A stretch of DNA of 64,000 bases, from contig NZ_JACARC010000028.1 of NCBI RefSeq assembly GCF_013386825.1, positions 9,335 through 73,334 of the forward strand, read 5' to 3'. Each line of letters begins with the position of its first letter. Positions within the stretch are counted from its first letter, which is position 1. Under the pieces are notes generated by a model, which made no database searches, was not told the DNA's origin, and worked only from the letters and a program-made list of their open reading frames with translations. Position numbers and translations under genes: made by a program. Source of the stretch: Pseudomonas sp. IPO3778 (GTDB lineage Bacteria; Pseudomonadota; Gammaproteobacteria; Pseudomonadales; Pseudomonadaceae). Positions 37,475 through 49,293 of this stretch are shown piece by piece.

Positions 37475-37559
37475 TCCCGGTCGCTGAATTGGCAGCGACT
37501 GGCGAAGGTTAGAGAGGCAGGTTCCGAGGGACAACCTGAAAGACCTGTCAGAATTTTCC
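37475..37559 (-). promoter_or_regulatory. leader element copy A (hairpin plus conserved block)
   Basis: Aligns without gaps to 38754-38838. A hairpin GTCGCTG-AATTGG-CAGCGAC (plus-strand reading, 37480-37499) is followed three bases later by a 57-bp block that includes GGTTCCGAGGGACAACCTG. The stem differs from copy B at two pairs, both compensated. Nature (promoter, operator, RNA leader) unknown. Confidence 0.6.
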
Positions 37560-37580
37560 GGACAATTGAGAAGACGCAGA

Positions 37581-37607
37581 CAACAAAAACCCGACATAAG
37601 CCGGGTT
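37581..37607 (-). terminator. intrinsic terminator after the nucleotidyltransferase/150-aa unit
   Basis: Stem AACCCG / CGGGTT; on the minus strand it ends in TTTTTGTTG. It isolates the unit from the DUF6124-like gene, which therefore needs its own promoter near leader element copy A. Confidence 0.7.
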
Positions 37608-37626
37608 CGTTTATTGCCGTTTTCGC

Positions 37627-38079
37627 TTAAGCAGACGATGCTCGTTGTTCAGCTTCGTAGTGCCGAGTCTGGAAAGGCATCAGCGCTTGAGCCTTCAAAC
37701 CAAGACCTTCACTCAATCCCCAAGAAACCGCCAGCTCGTCGCGACGACTACGAAGCGCCACAGCAGCCAGTGGCTTCGGCTCCAGCTTGGGAGTCGAGCG
37801 GGTAAACAGCTCAAGAGCCTTAAAAGCTTCAGATACTCGGCCATCAGTGACGCACGAAAAACGCGTGAATCGTTCAAGCAGATAACCTGCTCGGCGAACT
37901 TCCACCTCACTGGCATGGAGCTTTAGAAAAGCTCTAGCCTCGCTGACGAGGTTCGCGTCCGAATACCAAACCGCTTTCGCCGCACTGACAAGCGCAACAT
38001 CATCAGCCTGATTTAAAGGACTTCTGACCAGCATATCCAAGGCAGATGAGAGGACGTGGCCGTTAGGGGGCTTCGCCAT
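37627..38079 (-). CDS. unrecognised 150-aa helical protein, partner of the nucleotidyltransferase
   Basis: GGAGA six bases before the ATG supports the start. All-helical by eye: VLSSALDMLVRSPLNQADDV, LVSEARAFLKLHASEVEVRR, GYLLERFTRFSCVTDGRVSE; no signal peptide, membrane segment or obvious catalytic motif. It overlaps the nucleotidyltransferase gene by 17 bases and shares its terminator, so the two are made together. It could be an antitoxin, adaptor or chaperone for it, by analogy with other nucleotidyltransferase pairs, but I do not recognise the family. G+C is visibly below that of neighbouring purL. Confidence 0.65.
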   Translation of the reverse strand: MAKPPNGHVLSSALDMLVRSPLNQADDVALVSAAKAVWYSDANLVSEARAFLKLHASEVEVRRAGYLLERFTRFSCVTDGRVSEAFKALELFTRSTPKLEPKPLAAVALRSRRDELAVSWGLSEGLGLKAQALMPFQTRHYEAEQRASSA

Positions 38080-38701
38080 CTATAGTCTCCAGGTAGTCAT
38101 GCAAAATATTGGTGAGAACGGATCTGGGTGGCTCTTTGTTGCCAACATACATATCTATCGCCTGCAATGCCAGACGACGCAACTCAGTGGTCAATATGAA
38201 GCCTGACCTAAGCAGTGCCATGATATCGCCTATGTCTTGGTCAGTGGCTCTACCCAGCTTGGAGATTACTATATCGATAGGCGCAGCGACGTGAAGATGC
38301 AACACCGATTCAATCGGAAACTCTTCAAGCGGTAGGCTCCGCTCCCAATACTCCTCATGAAGAGGACCAAAACCAGTGTTGTATTGGAGGTCATAGTTCA
38401 GCTCCATTAGACGGCCGGAACGCTCGTCGACAAATTGCTCTGGTACCTCTGCAAGCAACGTTTGAAGAAGGAGCCTGTCAGGAACCCTGGCAGAGTAAAT
38501 TTCCGCATCGACATCTGTAGAAACCCGGTGGTTGGTATAAAGGTGGACAGCACAACCACCGAAAATAATCACTTTGACCGCACCAGGCTCGGCGCCCTCA
38601 AGTGTCAGCTCGGCTTCGACGGATTTGAACATTGAAATCAAAGCCTTCCCAAGCGCTGTGCCCGTATTGAGTCGTGGAGCAATTACATCTGGCAATGTCA
38701 T
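38063..38701 (-). CDS. nucleotidyltransferase-fold protein (DUF6036/AbiEii-like)
   Basis: 212 residues from the ATG at 38701 (GGGA upstream); in-frame codons to 38860 run back through the leader element and are rejected. The polymerase-beta-like core is KVIIFGGCAVHLYTNHRVST followed by DVDAEIYS, giving the GG and DxD motifs for metal and NTP. PIDIVISKLGRATDQDIGDI is the helix typical of the AbiEii/DUF6036 group. Such proteins occur as toxins that modify tRNA or other targets, but also as uncharacterised enzymes. It heads a two-gene operon with its own leader element and terminator. One line (38221-38280) has 27 G+C of 60, against 41 of 60 at 40561-40620 in purL, hinting at transfer. Confidence 0.72.
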   Translation of the reverse strand: MTLPDVIAPRLNTGTALGKALISMFKSVEAELTLEGAEPGAVKVIIFGGCAVHLYTNHRVSTDVDAEIYSARVPDRLLLQTLLAEVPEQFVDERSGRLMELNYDLQYNTGFGPLHEEYWERSLPLEEFPIESVLHLHVAAPIDIVISKLGRATDQDIGDIMALLRSGFILTTELRRLALQAIDMYVGNKEPPRSVLTNILHDYLETIDGEAP

Positions 38702-38753
38702 TGTTGGGTCCCAGATACTGATGTGATGAAGCTGGACGGGGCCCGAAATCTGT

Positions 38754-38838
38754 TCCCGGTCACCGAGTCGACGGTGACCAACGAAGGCTATTGAGGGCGG
38801 TTCCGAGCGACAACCTGAAAAGACCGTAAGAAAAATCC
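38754..38838 (-). promoter_or_regulatory. leader element copy B (hairpin plus conserved block)
   Basis: Hairpin GGTCACCG-AGTCGA-CGGTGACC (38758-38779), then a 57-bp block with GGTTCCGAGCGACAACCTG. Ungapped partner of copy A. It starts 52 bases before the nucleotidyltransferase ATG, almost the same distance as copy A from its gene. Confidence 0.6.
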
Positions 38839-38873
38839 AAACCATCCGTAGGCTCTCCACAGAACCTCAGGCA

Positions 38874-38917
38874 ACAAAAAACCCGCTGACCAAACTGGCC
38901 CAGCGGGTTTCTTGTTT
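38874..38917. terminator. intrinsic terminator after the purL-NIF3-like unit
   Basis: AACCCGCTG / CAGCGGGTT with TTTTTTGTTG on the minus strand and a T-rich tail on the plus strand. It separates purL and the small gene from the nucleotidyltransferase unit. Confidence 0.82.
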
Positions 38918-38930
38918 TGCAGCCGGCGAA

Positions 38931-39242
38931 TCAAAAATCCGCCAACTGCCACACCTCATAAGCCGGTGTTTCATACGGATGGCTCAGTTTCAACGCAGCC
39001 ACCACAGCCACGATCAACTCATCCGCCACCACCAGTTCAACCTTCCATTCGTCAACCACTTCAACCTGGCCCACCTGCCCGATAAACGGCTGGCTGCCGT
39101 CCATCGCGCGGAATTGGCCCTGGCCCCGTACCTGCCAGGCGCAGTTGTCGTAGTGGCCGATGCGCCCGCCACCGGCTGCGAAGACGGCGGTTTTCACCGT
39201 CTCCACATGGCTGTCGGGCACAAAGAAGGCGAGCTTGTACAC
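38931..39242 (-). CDS. YqfO/NIF3-like small protein
   Basis: 103 residues, MYKLAFFVPDSHVETVKTAV ... HPYETPAYEVWQLADF: the CutA-like ferredoxin-fold domain that is inserted in Bacillus YqfO-type NIF3 proteins, here free-standing. Function unknown. It begins four bases after the purL stop, so it belongs to the purL transcription unit. Confidence 0.82.
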   Translation of the reverse strand: MYKLAFFVPDSHVETVKTAVFAAGGGRIGHYDNCAWQVRGQGQFRAMDGSQPFIGQVGQVEVVDEWKVELVVADELIVAVVAALKLSHPYETPAYEVWQLADF

Positions 39243-39246
39243 CGTC

Positions 39247-42200
39247 TTAGTTCACCCACACACGAGCGTTACGGAACATGCGCATCCACGCGCCGTCTTC
39301 GTTCCACTCTTCCGGGCGCCACGAGTTCTGCACGGCGCGGAATACGCGCTCCGGGTGCGGCATCATGATGGTGACGCGACCGTCGCGGCTGGTGAGGCCG
39401 GTGATCCCGCGCGGCGAGCCGTTCGGGTTGGCCGGGTAGCCTTCGGTGACCTTGCCGTGGTTGTCGACGAAACGCAGGGCCACGGTACCGGACAGGTCGG
39501 CTTCCAGCAGTGCTTCTTCGCTGGAGAACTCGGCATGGCCTTCACCGTGGGCAATGGCGATCGGCATGCGCGAACCGGCCATGCCCTGCAGGAAGATCGA
39601 GTTGGATTCCTGCACCTGAACCATCGCTACACGGGCTTCGAACTGCTCGGAACGGTTACGCACGAAGTGCGGCCAGAACTCGCTGCCCGGGATCAGTTCG
39701 CTGAGGTTGGACATCATCTGGCAACCGTTGCACACACCCAGGGTGAAGCTGTCGTTACGTTCGAAGAAGCCCTGGAACGCGTCGCGGGCACGGCTGTTGA
39801 ACAGGGCCGACTTGGCCCAGCCTTCACCGGCACCCAGCACGTCGCCGTAGGAGAAACCGCCGCAGGCGACGAGGCCTTTGAACTCGTTGAGGTCAACGCG
39901 ACCGGCGAGGATGTCGCTCATGTGCACGTCGATCGCATTAAAGCCGGCACGGTCGAACGCGGCCGCCATTTCCACCTGGCCGTTGACGCCCTGCTCACGC
40001 AGTACCGCCACTTGTGGGCGGATGCCTTTCTTGATGTAAGGCGCGGCGATGTCCTGGTTGACGTCGAAGCTGAGCTTGGTGCTCAGGCCCGGGTTGTCTT
40101 CTTCCAGGATCACGTCGAATTCCTGCTCGGCGCAGTCGGCGTTGTCACGCAGGCGCTGGATCTGGTAGCTGGTCTCGGCCCACTGGCGTTGCAGCAGGCG
40201 GCGCTGGCCTTCAAACACGGTTTCGCCATTGAAGACGATGTTGATTTCACCGTTGTTGATCGGCTGGCCCACCACGGCCACGCAGTCGCCCAGGCCAGCG
40301 GCGCTGAATTGTGCGAGTACGTCTGGCGTTGCGTCCTGGCGAACCTGGATCACGGCGCCCAGTTCTTCGTTGAACAGGATCGCGGCGATGTCGGCAGAGG
40401 TTTCTGCCAGGCCGTCGAGGTTCAGGCTCAGGCCGCAGTGACCGGCGAACGCCATTTCCACGGCGCTGGTCAGCAAACCACCGTCGGAACGGTCGTGGTA
40501 AGCCAGCAGGTGACCGTCGGCGTTCAGGCCCTGGATCACCGCGAAGAAGGCTTTCAGGTCTTCGGCGTCGTCGACGTCCGGGGCCTGTTTGCCGAGCTTG
40601 CCGTGCACCTGGGCGAGGATCGAGGCGCCCATGCGGTTCTGGCCGCGACCGAGGTCGATCAGGATCAGGTCGGTGGTGCCCTTGTCCATGCGCAGTTGCG
40701 GGGTCAGGGTCTGACGGATGTCGGTAACCGGCGCAAAACCGGTGACGATCAGCGACAGCGGCGAGGTAACGCTCTTGTCCACGCCGTCATCGTTCCAGCG
40801 GGTGGCCATGGACATGGAGTCCTTGCCCACCGGAATGGTGATGCCCAGCTCAGGGCACAGCTCCATGCCGACTGCTTTCACGGTGTCGTACAACCGAGCA
40901 TCTTCACCCGGGTGGCCGGCAGCGGACATCCAGTTGGCCGACAGTTTGATATCGGAGATCTTGGCGATGCGCGACGCCGCAATGTTGGTCAGGGTTTCGC
41001 CGATGGCCATACGGCCCGACGCCGGGGCGTCCAGCAAGGCCAGCGGAGTACGCTCGCCCATGGCCATGGCTTCACCGGTGTACACGTCGAAGCTGGTGGC
41101 GGTGACGGCAACGTCTGCCACCGGAACCTGCCACGGGCCGACCATTTGATCACGGGCAACCAGACCGGTAATGGTGCGGTCGCCGATGGTGATCAGGAAG
41201 CTTTTGCTGGCAACGGCCGGGTGGTGCAGGACGCGCTCCACGCAGTCGGCGATGGCCAGGGTGGACGGATCGAAATCGTCGCCCAGTTCATTTTCACGTA
41301 CCGCCGAACGGTGCATGCGCGGGGCTTTGCCCAGCAGCACTTCCAGCGGCATGTCTACCGGGCTGTTGCCGAAGTGGCTGTCGGTGACCGTCAGTTGCGG
41401 CTCGGCAGTGGCTTCGCCGACCACGGCAAACGGGCAGCGCTCGCGCTCGCAGATCGCCTGGAAGCGTTCGAAGTCCGCAGGACCCACCGCCAACACGTAG
41501 CGTTCCTGGGACTCGTTGCTCCAGATTTCGTGCGGGGCCATGCCCGGCTCGTCGTTTGGAATGTTGCGCAGTTCGAAGCGGCCGCCACGGTCGCCATCGT
41601 TGACCAACTCCGGGAAGGCGTTGGACAGACCGCCCGCCCCCACGTCGTGGATGAAGCTGATCGGGTTCTTGTCACCCAACTGCCAGCAACGGTCGATGAC
41701 TTCCTGGCAACGGCGTTCCATTTCAGGGTTTTCACGCTGTACGGACGCGAAGTCCAGGTCGGCCGAGCTGGTGCCGGTGGCCATGGAGGAAGCGGCGCCG
41801 CCGCCCAGGCCGATCAGCATCGCAGGGCCGCCAAGGACGATCAGCTTGGAGCCGACCAGAATCTCGCCTTTCTGTACGTGTTCGGCGCGGATGTTGCCCA
41901 TGCCGCCGGCCAACATGATTGGCTTGTGGTAACCGCGCACTTCATCGCCACGGGGGGTGGTGATGGACTGTTCGAAGGTACGGAAGTAACCGGTCAGGGC
42001 CGGACGCCCGAATTCGTTGTTGAACGCAGCGCCGCCCAGCGGGCCTTCGATCATGATGTCCAGCGCGGTAACGATGCGCTCAGGCTTGCCGTACGGCACT
42101 TCCCACGGCTGTTCGAAGCCCGGGATCTGCAGGTTGGACACGGTAAAGCCGGTGAGGCCGGCCTTTGGCTTGGCGCCACGACCGGTTGCACCTTCGTCGC

Positions 42201-43143
42201 GAATCTCGCCGCCGGAACCGGTGGCTGCGCCCGGGAACGGGGCAATCGCGGTCGGGTGGTTGTGAGTCTCGACTTTCATCAGGATGTGCACCGGCTCCTG
42301 CACCGCGCCGTACTGGCGGGTTTCAGGGTCCGGGAAGAAACGGCCGGCGACGCTGCCGACGATCACCGAGGCGTTGTCTTTATAAGCCGACAGAACGCCT
42401 TCGCTGTGCATCACGTAGGTGTTCTTGATCATGCCGAACAGGCTTTTTTCCTGGCTCTGGCCGTCGATGTCCCAACTGGCGTTGAAGATCTTGTGACGGC
42501 AGTGCTCGGAGTTCGCCTGGGCGAACATCATCAGTTCGATGTCGTGGGGGTTGCGCTTCAGGCCGATGAAGGCGTTGACCAGGTAGTCAATTTCGTCTTC
42601 GGCGAGGGCCAGGCCCAGTTCGGTGTTGGCGGTTTCCAGCGCGGCGCGACCGCCACCGAGCACGTCAATCGCGGTCAGCGGCTTGGGTTCGGCGTGGCTG
42701 AACAGACCGGCGGCCTGTTCCAGCTGGCCCACGATGATCTGGGTCATGCGGTCGTGCAGGCTGCTGGCGATCAGCTCGGCCTCGGCATCGCTGAACTGGC
42801 CGGCTACATAGAAGGCGATCCCGCGTTCCAGGCGCTGGATTTTTTCCAGGCCGCAGTTGCGGGCGATGTCGCTGGCCTTGCTCGACCAGGGCGAGATGGT
42901 GCCGAACCGTGGCAGGACCAGGAACAAGCGGCCCGCGGGCTCTTGAACAGGAACGCTGGGACCGTACTTCAGAAGGCGCGCCAGCACTTGCTGTTCGTCG
43001 GCGGTCAAAACGCCGTTAACGTCGGCGAAGTGAGCAAATTCAGCATACAAGCCACTGACAGAAGGTACCTTCTGGCTCAGTTGCTCAAGGAGTTTGCTGT
43101 GGCGAAAGGCAGAAAGGGCAGGAGCGCCGCGCAGGATCAACAT
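39247..43143 (-). CDS. purL: phosphoribosylformylglycinamidine synthase
   Basis: 1298 residues from [20 protein letters not shown]; upstream in-frame codons are not part of the family. Large single-chain PurL: N-terminal PurS-like domain, two AIRS-type halves ([40 protein letters not shown]), and a C-terminal class I glutaminase with the nucleophile in [12 protein letters not shown] and HGEGHAEF near the end. It converts FGAR, glutamine and ATP to FGAM in purine synthesis. The complementary strand is open for over 1,400 codons, a G+C artefact. Confidence 0.97.
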   Translation of the reverse strand: MLILRGAPALSAFRHSKLLEQLSQKVPSVSGLYAEFAHFADVNGVLTADEQQVLARLLKYGPSVPVQEPAGRLFLVLPRFGTISPWSSKASDIARNCGLEKIQRLERGIAFYVAGQFSDAEAELIASSLHDRMTQIIVGQLEQAAGLFSHAEPKPLTAIDVLGGGRAALETANTELGLALAEDEIDYLVNAFIGLKRNPHDIELMMFAQANSEHCRHKIFNASWDIDGQSQEKSLFGMIKNTYVMHSEGVLSAYKDNASVIVGSVAGRFFPDPETRQYGAVQEPVHILMKVETHNHPTAIAPFPGAATGSGGEIRDEGATGRGAKPKAGLTGFTVSNLQIPGFEQPWEVPYGKPERIVTALDIMIEGPLGGAAFNNEFGRPALTGYFRTFEQSITTPRGDEVRGYHKPIMLAGGMGNIRAEHVQKGEILVGSKLIVLGGPAMLIGLGGGAASSMATGTSSADLDFASVQRENPEMERRCQEVIDRCWQLGDKNPISFIHDVGAGGLSNAFPELVNDGDRGGRFELRNIPNDEPGMAPHEIWSNESQERYVLAVGPADFERFQAICERERCPFAVVGEATAEPQLTVTDSHFGNSPVDMPLEVLLGKAPRMHRSAVRENELGDDFDPSTLAIADCVERVLHHPAVASKSFLITIGDRTITGLVARDQMVGPWQVPVADVAVTATSFDVYTGEAMAMGERTPLALLDAPASGRMAIGETLTNIAASRIAKISDIKLSANWMSAAGHPGEDARLYDTVKAVGMELCPELGITIPVGKDSMSMATRWNDDGVDKSVTSPLSLIVTGFAPVTDIRQTLTPQLRMDKGTTDLILIDLGRGQNRMGASILAQVHGKLGKQAPDVDDAEDLKAFFAVIQGLNADGHLLAYHDRSDGGLLTSAVEMAFAGHCGLSLNLDGLAETSADIAAILFNEELGAVIQVRQDATPDVLAQFSAAGLGDCVAVVGQPINNGEINIVFNGETVFEGQRRLLQRQWAETSYQIQRLRDNADCAEQEFDVILEEDNPGLSTKLSFDVNQDIAAPYIKKGIRPQVAVLREQGVNGQVEMAAAFDRAGFNAIDVHMSDILAGRVDLNEFKGLVACGGFSYGDVLGAGEGWAKSALFNSRARDAFQGFFERNDSFTLGVCNGCQMMSNLSELIPGSEFWPHFVRNRSEQFEARVAMVQVQESNSIFLQGMAGSRMPIAIAHGEGHAEFSSEEALLEADLSGTVALRFVDNHGKVTEGYPANPNGSPRGITGLTSRDGRVTIMMPHPERVFRAVQNSWRPEEWNEDGAWMRMFRNARVWVN

Positions 43144-44891
<1,748 letters not shown>

Positions 44892-44921
44892 TCCCCCGAT
44901 TCTCCAAATACCACAAAATCC

Positions 44922-45011
44922 TGTGGGAGCCGGGCTTGCCCGCGATGGCGGAGTGTCAGCCAGCCTATGTATCGCTGACACACCACCATCGCGGGCAAGC
45001 CCGCTCCCACA
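44922..45011. repeat. REPIN, GGGAGCCGGGCTTGCCCGCG type
   Basis: TGTGGGAGCCGGGCTTGCCC at the left; the right arm (CATCGCGGGCAAGCCCGCTC ...) has one changed pair. Internal GTGTCAGC / GCTGACAC subarms. It lies between mltF and the tre operon. Confidence 0.85.
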
Positions 45012-45027
45012 TTTGATCTTCTTTGAT

Positions 45028-45324
45028 TTATAGAGCGGTGTTCAGGCCTGTGATCAGGTGCACCACCCCACCCGCCAATACCATCACGCCCGGTACACCC
45101 GCCGCCGTCAACGCTTGCGCATCCAGCCGCCCCGCCTCCTTCAACTGCACCCGCACCCGCGTCAGTGCCACCCGCTGCTGCGACTTGAGATTCTCCGCGC
45201 CGCCCAGCGCGTTCAACACCGCCGGTGCCAATAGTGATTCGCTCACCGGAGCCGCCTGGGGCGTCTCAAGAATCAAATCCGGGGTCAGGGCCTTCCAGAA
45301 CGCCCGCTGAAATTTCTCGAACAT
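45028..45324 (-). CDS. stand-alone EIIB-like PTS protein without active-site cysteine
   Basis: 98 residues from the ATG at 45324, one base after the upstream stop. The glucose-family EIIB fold is recognisable (LLAPAVLNALGGAENLKSQQ, then RVALTRVRVQLKEAGRLDAQ, LTAAGVPGVMVLAGGVVHLI). Where active EIIBs read CxTRLR this has ALTRVR (Ala53), and there is no cysteine anywhere in the protein, so it cannot carry the phosphate. Last gene of the tre operon. It may be a regulatory or structural subunit, or a relic; the intact reading frame suggests it is kept. Confidence 0.8.
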   Translation of the reverse strand: MFEKFQRAFWKALTPDLILETPQAAPVSESLLAPAVLNALGGAENLKSQQRVALTRVRVQLKEAGRLDAQALTAAGVPGVMVLAGGVVHLITGLNTAL

Positions 45325-45325
45325 G

Positions 45326-47857
45326 TCAGTTCTCCACAACCAATGAGGTTTCAACGGTGGCCGCGTGATACAGGCGCAACGCTTCGCGCACTTGTGACGC
45401 TTCTTCCAGGCCCAGCACCTGGCGGGCGATGGATTGGCAGTCCGTCAGGTCCAGCTCGCGCACGGTGGCCTTGATGGTGGGAATCAACGGCACGCTGACC
45501 GACAACTCATCCACCCCCAGCCCGATCAACACCGGCACCGCCAGTGCTTCCGACGCCAGGGCGCCGCACACACCCACCCACTTGCCATGGGCATGGGCGG
45601 CCTTGACGGTGGTGGCGATCAGGCGCAGCACCGCCGGGTGAAAGCTGTCGGCCTGGCTGGCGAGGCGCGGGTGGTCGCGGTCCATGGCCAGGGTGTATTG
45701 GGTCAGGTCGTTGGTGCCGATGGAGAAGAAATCCACCTCCGGCGCAAACAGGTCCGCCATCAGCGCCGCCGACGGCACTTCGATCATGATTCCCAGCTTC
45801 GGCAACTCCGTCAGACCCAGGGCCAGCGCTTCCTCTTCCAGCATCTGCCGCGCCAGGCGCAGTTCGGAGAGCAGGCTGACCATCGGCAACATGATGTGCA
45901 GGCGGGCGAAACCGGCACTGGCGAGGATCGCGCGGAACTGTTCGCGCAGCAGTTCCGGGCGTTCCAGGCACAGGCGAATCCCGCGCAGGCCGAGGAACGG
46001 GTTGGTCTCTGCGTCCATCGGCACATAGGCCAACGGTTTGTCGCCGCCCACGTCCAGGGTGCGTACCACCAGGTTGCGCTCAGGGCCCAACGCGCGGGCG
46101 ATAGCGCTGTAGGTGCCCGCCTGTTCTTTGGGACTCGGGGCGCGGTTGCGGTCCAGGTAGAGGAACTCGGAACGCAGCAAACCGACGCCTTCGCCCCCCA
46201 GGGACAACGCTTGTTCCACCTCCTGCAACGACGCGACGTTGGCCGTCACTTCAACGTGATGACCGTCGCGGGTGGTGGCGGGCAATGACGCCTGCTCCAC
46301 TTCGCGCTGGCGGCGCAGCACGTGCTGTTGACGGGTGGCTTGCAGTTGCTCGATCTCGGCCAGGTCGGGCTCCAGGTGCAACTCGCCCTTGTCGGCATCC
46401 AGCAGCACTTGCTTGCCGTTGACCAGGTCCAGCACCTGCGCCGGCACGCCGCAGATGGCCGGCAAGCCCAGGGCGCGCGCCAGGATCGCGACATGGCTGG
46501 TAGCACCGCCGCCGACCGTGACGAAGCCCAACACCTTGCGTGTGTCGAGGCTGGCAGTTTGCGAAGGGGTGAGTTGTTCGGCAATCAGGATCGCCTGCTC
46601 CGGCAAGTCCCAGGCGCTGTCCTTGATCCCGAGGATCAGCTTCAGCACCCGTTGGCCGACATCAGCCAGGTCCGCCGCGCGCTCGGCGAGCAAGGCGTTG
46701 CCCAAGCCCTGGAACAGCGTGGCGGTGGCGACTGTCGCGCTGTTCCAGGCGAAGGCTGCGCTTTTGCCTTGGGCCAGTGATTCCTGGGCCTGTTCCAGCA
46801 GCGTCGGGTCTTCCAAAAGCTCTTGATGAGCGCGAAAAATCTCCGCCTGGGCACTGCCGACCGCCTTGGCCTGCAAGGCTTGCAGCGCCTCGGTCGCCTC
46901 ACGTAGCCCACGCTCCAACGTAGCGCGCTCGACCGCTTCACCGGCGCCCGCTTCAGTGATATTCAGATCAGGCTCGGCCACCTGAACCACCTGGCCGAAC
47001 GCCGAACCCGGCGAAGCGCACACGCCCCGCAGCACGCTCACCGATGACACCGGGGCAGCGGGCTCAACAACCTCGACCTGAGCCGCCACCGTCTCGCCGC
47101 AACCATCCGCCAGCAAGGCGACCAGGGCCACGATCGCCGCGTCGGCATCGTCACCCGCCGCACTCACTTGCACGGTATCGCCCTGCACCGTCTGCAACGC
47201 CATGACCGCCACCAAGGACTTGGCGTTGGCGCTTTGGGTTTGCTTGTGCAGGTAAATACTCGCCTTGAACCCTTTGGCCGCCTGGGCAAATACCGCCGCC
47301 GGGCGCGCGTGCAGGCCGTTGGCGTTGGGCAGCGTCAGCGGCTTGGAGAACAGCGCATCGTCCTCCTCATCCTTCACTTCCTCGGCTGCGGTTTGCGGCG
47401 TTACCCGCAACAACGGCTGCCCCACATCCACCAAACCCTGCTCCGGGGTCAGCAGTTTGAACGGCTCGCCACTGACCACCAGCATCAGGGTCAGCAAACT
47501 CCGGGCGTTGAGCGCCACGTAGTCGGCATCGAATTCAATCAGCGGCTGCCCGGCTTCCACTCGCTGGCCTTCCTCGACCAACCGGGTGAAACCCTTGCCC
47601 GCCAGATTCACGGTGTCCAGGCCAATGTGCATCAGCACCTGGACGCCGTTGTCATCGGTGACGCTCACCGCATGACCACTGTCCTGGATATTGCTGATCA
47701 CCCCGGCCAGCGGCGCGCAGAGGGTCTGCGAGGTCGGATCGATGCACAGGCCATCGCCGATCAGGCGACTGGAGAACACCGGATCAGGCACTTGGTCCAG
47801 GGCAAGCAGCACCCCGGACAATGGCGCCAGCAATTCCAGGGGTTGGGTTGTGGTCAT
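45326..47857 (-). CDS. PTS EIIA-HPr-EI fusion for trehalose
   Basis: 843 residues. Glucose-type EIIA (His in VLMHIGLDTVNLAGKGF), HPr (His in NGLHARPAAVFAQ), enzyme I (His in GGGATSHVAILARALG, VRTLDVGGDKPLAYV, Cys in GVCGALASE). Same architecture as the nag fusion at 32.7 kb, so the two are paralogues dedicated to different sugars. CAGG lies upstream of the ATG, after an AACAAAAC tract. It hands phosphate to TreP, which lacks its own EIIA. Confidence 0.92.
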   Translation of the reverse strand: MTTTQPLELLAPLSGVLLALDQVPDPVFSSRLIGDGLCIDPTSQTLCAPLAGVISNIQDSGHAVSVTDDNGVQVLMHIGLDTVNLAGKGFTRLVEEGQRVEAGQPLIEFDADYVALNARSLLTLMLVVSGEPFKLLTPEQGLVDVGQPLLRVTPQTAAEEVKDEEDDALFSKPLTLPNANGLHARPAAVFAQAAKGFKASIYLHKQTQSANAKSLVAVMALQTVQGDTVQVSAAGDDADAAIVALVALLADGCGETVAAQVEVVEPAAPVSSVSVLRGVCASPGSAFGQVVQVAEPDLNITEAGAGEAVERATLERGLREATEALQALQAKAVGSAQAEIFRAHQELLEDPTLLEQAQESLAQGKSAAFAWNSATVATATLFQGLGNALLAERAADLADVGQRVLKLILGIKDSAWDLPEQAILIAEQLTPSQTASLDTRKVLGFVTVGGGATSHVAILARALGLPAICGVPAQVLDLVNGKQVLLDADKGELHLEPDLAEIEQLQATRQQHVLRRQREVEQASLPATTRDGHHVEVTANVASLQEVEQALSLGGEGVGLLRSEFLYLDRNRAPSPKEQAGTYSAIARALGPERNLVVRTLDVGGDKPLAYVPMDAETNPFLGLRGIRLCLERPELLREQFRAILASAGFARLHIMLPMVSLLSELRLARQMLEEEALALGLTELPKLGIMIEVPSAALMADLFAPEVDFFSIGTNDLTQYTLAMDRDHPRLASQADSFHPAVLRLIATTVKAAHAHGKWVGVCGALASEALAVPVLIGLGVDELSVSVPLIPTIKATVRELDLTDCQSIARQVLGLEEASQVREALRLYHAATVETSLVVEN

Positions 47858-47868
47858 GACTTCACCTG

Positions 47869-47881
47869 CTGTTTTGTTCTG
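47869..47881 (-). promoter_or_regulatory. candidate Hfq/Crc CA motif before the trehalose PTS fusion
   Basis: Minus-strand CAGAACAAAACAG just upstream of the ribosome binding site. It fits the AANAANAA class loosely. Confidence 0.3.
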
Positions 47882-47890
47882 TAAAAATCC

Positions 47891-47992
47891 CTGTAGGAGC
47901 GAGCTTGCTCGCGAAGGTCGTCAACGATAACGCGTGCCTTCTGGATAGACGCGTTGCCCTTGAGTTTTTCGCGAGCAAGCTCGCGCCTACAG
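47891..47992. repeat. REPIN inside the tre operon, GTAGGAGCGAGCTTGCTCGCG type
   Basis: CTGTAGGAGCGAGCTTGCTC and a near-complement ending GCGCCTACAG. It lies between the porin and PTS fusion genes, where its hairpin could set relative expression. Confidence 0.85.
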
Positions 47993-48000
47993 ATAAGTGA

Positions 48001-49251
<1,251 letters not shown>

Positions 49252-49293
49252 TTAAAGCACCCCGGCACTCCCATACCGGGGATGAAGCAGGTC

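Noticed and set aside
37475..38838. HrpL- or ECF-type promoter inside the repeated leader (GGAACC seen on the minus strand)
   Set aside because: GGAACC is present in both copies, but no CCAC or CGTC -10 element occurs at the required 15-17 base spacing in either.
38702..38860. N-terminal extension of the nucleotidyltransferase to 38860
   Set aside because: It would translate the leader element; the GG/DxD fold starts well after the ATG at 38701.
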